A DNA stretch of 34,824 bases from an uncultured Clostridia bacterium (lineage in GTDB: Bacteria > Bacillota > Clostridia > Christensenellales > UBA1242), in contig CALWEH010000014.1 of assembly GCA_944377145.1 (NCBI GenBank), forward strand, positions 1-34,824. Direction: 5' to 3'. The notes beneath the pieces are model-generated. The model had not been told where the DNA came from, did not search any database, and saw nothing but the letters and a program-made list of their open reading frames with translations. This document shows positions 33,254 to 34,824 of this stretch, piece after piece (position 1 is the stretch's first letter; every line of letters begins with the position of its first letter). A program made the translations under genes and the position numbers.

Positions 33254-33973
33254 ATGAAAAAGAAACTTATTTTTACTATTTTGTTTCCATTTACAATAAT
33301 TATTAGTATGGTAAGTCTTGGATTTAACATTTATTTTTTAGCCACTAAGCCTAAAAGTGCTAGTGGCATTTTTAATTCTTGCAAAGCATCTATTTTAGAA
33401 ATTAAGGCAGAAACAGAAGATGTTGGAATAAGTTATGGAACTGCTGAACTCATTTCAACAGATGGAACAATGATAACTAATGCACATATTGTTACTTATT
33501 CTAATCTTGGCGAAACATTTACCTTTGAAAATATTTCAGTCAGATTTGTTGATGAAGAGAATTTCAGAGAAGTTAGTTTAATTAAATATGATACTGATTT
33601 AGATATAGCAGTTTTGAAATTGGTTACCATAGATAGAAAAATTACGCCAATTAAAATTGGTGATGATAATAAACTTAAAGCTGGAGATGATGTTTATGCT
33701 ATTGGAAATTTAAGTAATTATGGTTTATCTATAACTAAAGGAATTGTGTCTATTCCACATATAAATATTACATATAACAATATTACCAGAAATGTTATCC
33801 AATGCGATTTAACTATTTCAGATGGAAATAGTGGCGGTGCATTAGTAAATAGCGATGGAAAACTTATAGGACTTACTACCTTTAGGTTAAAAGACCAATC
33901 TAATAACATTATTTATGGTATTTCTTACTGTATTCCCATCAATACAGTATTGGAATATATTGAAAATAATTAA
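33254..33973 (+). CDS. Membrane-anchored trypsin-like serine protease
   Basis: The 239-residue protein has an N-terminal signal-anchor helix (about 5-30) after MKKK, then an extracytoplasmic chymotrypsin-fold domain of the HtrA/DegP type. The triad can be read as H78 (TNAHIV), D117 (DLDIAVLKL) and S193 (DGNSGGALV). IGNLSNYGLSITKGIVS matches the region before the active serine. There is no PDZ domain, so it is shorter than true HtrA and could be specialised. It starts at ATG 33254 without a ribosome binding site, with a promoter just upstream. The next gene, 81 bases on, encodes another N-terminally anchored protein that might be its target, which is only inferred from adjacency. Confidence 0.88.
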   Translation: MKKKLIFTILFPFTIIISMVSLGFNIYFLATKPKSASGIFNSCKASILEIKAETEDVGISYGTAELISTDGTMITNAHIVTYSNLGETFTFENISVRFVDEENFREVSLIKYDTDLDIAVLKLVTIDRKITPIKIGDDNKLKAGDDVYAIGNLSNYGLSITKGIVSIPHINITYNNITRNVIQCDLTISDGNSGGALVNSDGKLIGLTTFRLKDQSNNIIYGISYCIPINTVLEYIENN

Positions 33974-34054
33974 TTTTATTTTCGCTTTAGAATTTTCAAA
34001 TTTATAAAGAGCTTAAATTCTGAAAATTTAATAATTTTTGAGAAAGGAGGAAAT

Positions 34055-34824
34055 ATGTCAAAATTTAAAAAGAAGAATTTTATATTTATTTCATTGCTTT
34101 TAGTTATTGTTTGTGGACTTGCCTACTGCCTACCTAACTTTATTAATTCTAAACAAATATCGCAAACTACAAGTGCTGTTAGAACAATTGAAGTTAAACA
34201 AAATGAAATTGATTTTCAATCTTCATTTGATCAATTTGAAAATACTATACTAGAAACAAATGAAAAAGTTACTACGTTTGAAGGCTCTAAGACTTTCAAC
34301 TTATTAGATTTCTGCGAGCTTGATTTAGTTTCTGAATTAGATACTGATGCATCTGCTGAAATTGAAGTAAAATATCATTATCAATATGATTCTGAAGCAA
34401 ATGTGATTACTTTAACAGCAACTTTAATTGATGAAGATGGTAATGTTATTATCGATTCAATGTCAGGTGTTCCATTTGTTGATGAAAATGGAAACTTAGA
34501 TTGCGTATTCGATTATGATGGTGAATATATCCTACTAAGTGAATTACAAGATGCTGGAATGATTGAAAACTGCGGTTGGTTTAAAAAATTATGCAAAAAA
34601 GTGAGTACAGCAGTTAAAAAAGTTTGCAACACAACTATTGGCAAAATTGGAGCTGTGGCAACAGTTGCAGTTCCAGCAGTTATTGGGGCTGTGTGTGCGA
34701 TTGCGGCAGCACCTGTTGTTGCAACAGTAGCGGTTGGTGCGTTAGTTGGAACAGGTATTGCAACTGGAACAGCGGCAATTTCTACATATCAACAAGATGG
34801 GAAAGTTGATTGGGAAACTGTTGG
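34055..34824 (+). CDS. Secreted polymorphic-toxin-like protein, C-terminus beyond the window
   Basis: An open frame of 256 codons runs off the right edge. It starts at ATG 34055 behind a perfect AAAGGAGG. A basic MSKFKKK and a hydrophobic segment (8-30) form a signal peptide or anchor. Residues 35-165 look like a beta-rich extracellular region with acidic loops. From residue 169 comes CGWFKKLCKKVSTAVKK, then a long Ala/Val/Gly-rich stretch (about 190-240) and STYQQDGKVDWETVG. This Trp-Phe-Lys-Lys plus Gly/Ala-rich helix plus D(G)xVDWxxVG pattern is one I associate with Firmicute polymorphic toxins, where the toxin domain follows. That domain, and any immunity gene, would lie outside the window. 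Confidence 0.65.
   Translation, partial: MSKFKKKNFIFISLLLVIVCGLAYCLPNFINSKQISQTTSAVRTIEVKQNEIDFQSSFDQFENTILETNEKVTTFEGSKTFNLLDFCELDLVSELDTDASAEIEVKYHYQYDSEANVITLTATLIDEDGNVIIDSMSGVPFVDENGNLDCVFDYDGEYILLSELQDAGMIENCGWFKKLCKKVSTAVKKVCNTTIGKIGAVATVAVPAVIGAVCAIAAAPVVATVAVGALVGTGIATGTAAISTYQQDGKVDWETV

Noticed and set aside
33991..34034. Imperfect inverted repeat (AATTTTCA...TGAAAATT) between the protease and the toxin-like gene
   Set aside because: It is AT-only with a bulge and no immediate T tract on the plus strand, too weak to call a terminator or attenuator.
34624..34809. A 61-codon frame very rich in Cys, Trp, Ser and Asn near the right edge
   Set aside because: It is the shifted frame of the Ala/Val/Gly-rich region of the toxin-like gene; the odd composition is an artefact of GCA/GTT-type codons read out of frame.
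1..34824. Mobile elements, CRISPR arrays, phage genes
   Set aside because: No transposase, integrase, regularly spaced repeats, terminal inverted repeats or phage structural genes were found on reading both strands.

Overview
The window is very AT-rich DNA with short intergenic gaps, mostly TAA stops and AGGAG-type ribosome binding sites. The gene set (pyruvate formate-lyase, rubrerythrins, iron-dependent alcohol dehydrogenase, DegV proteins, and a yabP-yabQ-divIC block found in endospore-forming lineages) points to a strictly anaerobic, fermentative, low-GC Firmicute of the class Clostridia, probably an uncultured gut-type lineage. No insertion sequence, integrase, CRISPR array or rRNA was seen. 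There is one tRNA, the initiator tRNA-Met.

Layout. 1-1662 (minus): a lipoprotein cut by the window edge and a surface-protein-like fragment. 1874-2488: an XRE regulator with a membrane and zinc-ribbon tail. 2694-6819 (plus): ogt, then pflB, a transglutaminase-like gene and pflA, closed by a bidirectional terminator. 7100-9750 (minus): an ABC ATPase and FtsX-type permease. 10041-11752 (plus): an oxidative-stress pair, namely a protein with two rubredoxin domains and a ferredoxin-rubrerythrin fusion that carries an internal ribosome binding site. 11830-15073 (minus): a HAD-DegV-DegV-glycosyltransferase operon. 15228-19803 (minus): a five-gene operon MarR-DegV-FeADH-ALDH-YhhN. 19989-23043 (minus): DUF362, cardiolipin synthase and a small membrane protein. 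23240-24681 (plus): yabP, yabQ, divIC and a cytidylate-kinase-like gene. 24853-27588 (plus): secA. 27627-30960 (minus): a second rubrerythrin and a Ca2+-type P-ATPase. 31134-31210 (plus): tRNA-fMet. 31329-32540 (minus): an unknown coiled-coil protein. 32541-33253: a gene-poor stretch with strong plus-strand RNA hairpins and a small coding remnant. 33254 to the end (plus): a membrane-anchored trypsin-like protease and the first 256 codons of a secreted protein resembling polymorphic toxins.

How the genes may work together. The most coherent candidate system is the MarR operon. YhhN proteins are related to lysoplasmalogenases that release fatty aldehydes, class-3-like ALDHs oxidise fatty aldehydes, FeADHs can reduce them, and DegV/FakB proteins bind fatty acids. 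The operon therefore looks like a module for recycling membrane-derived aldehydes. It is preceded by two near-identical palindromes that overlap its own promoter. Two more DegV genes, a cardiolipin synthase and DUF362 lie beside it. This pathway is inferred from families and gene order, not demonstrated.

Other items worth checking are the ferredoxin-rubrerythrin fusion that could yield two proteins from one frame, the cysteine-protease-fold gene between pflB and pflA, the structured RNA near 32.7 kb, and the toxin-like gene at the right edge.
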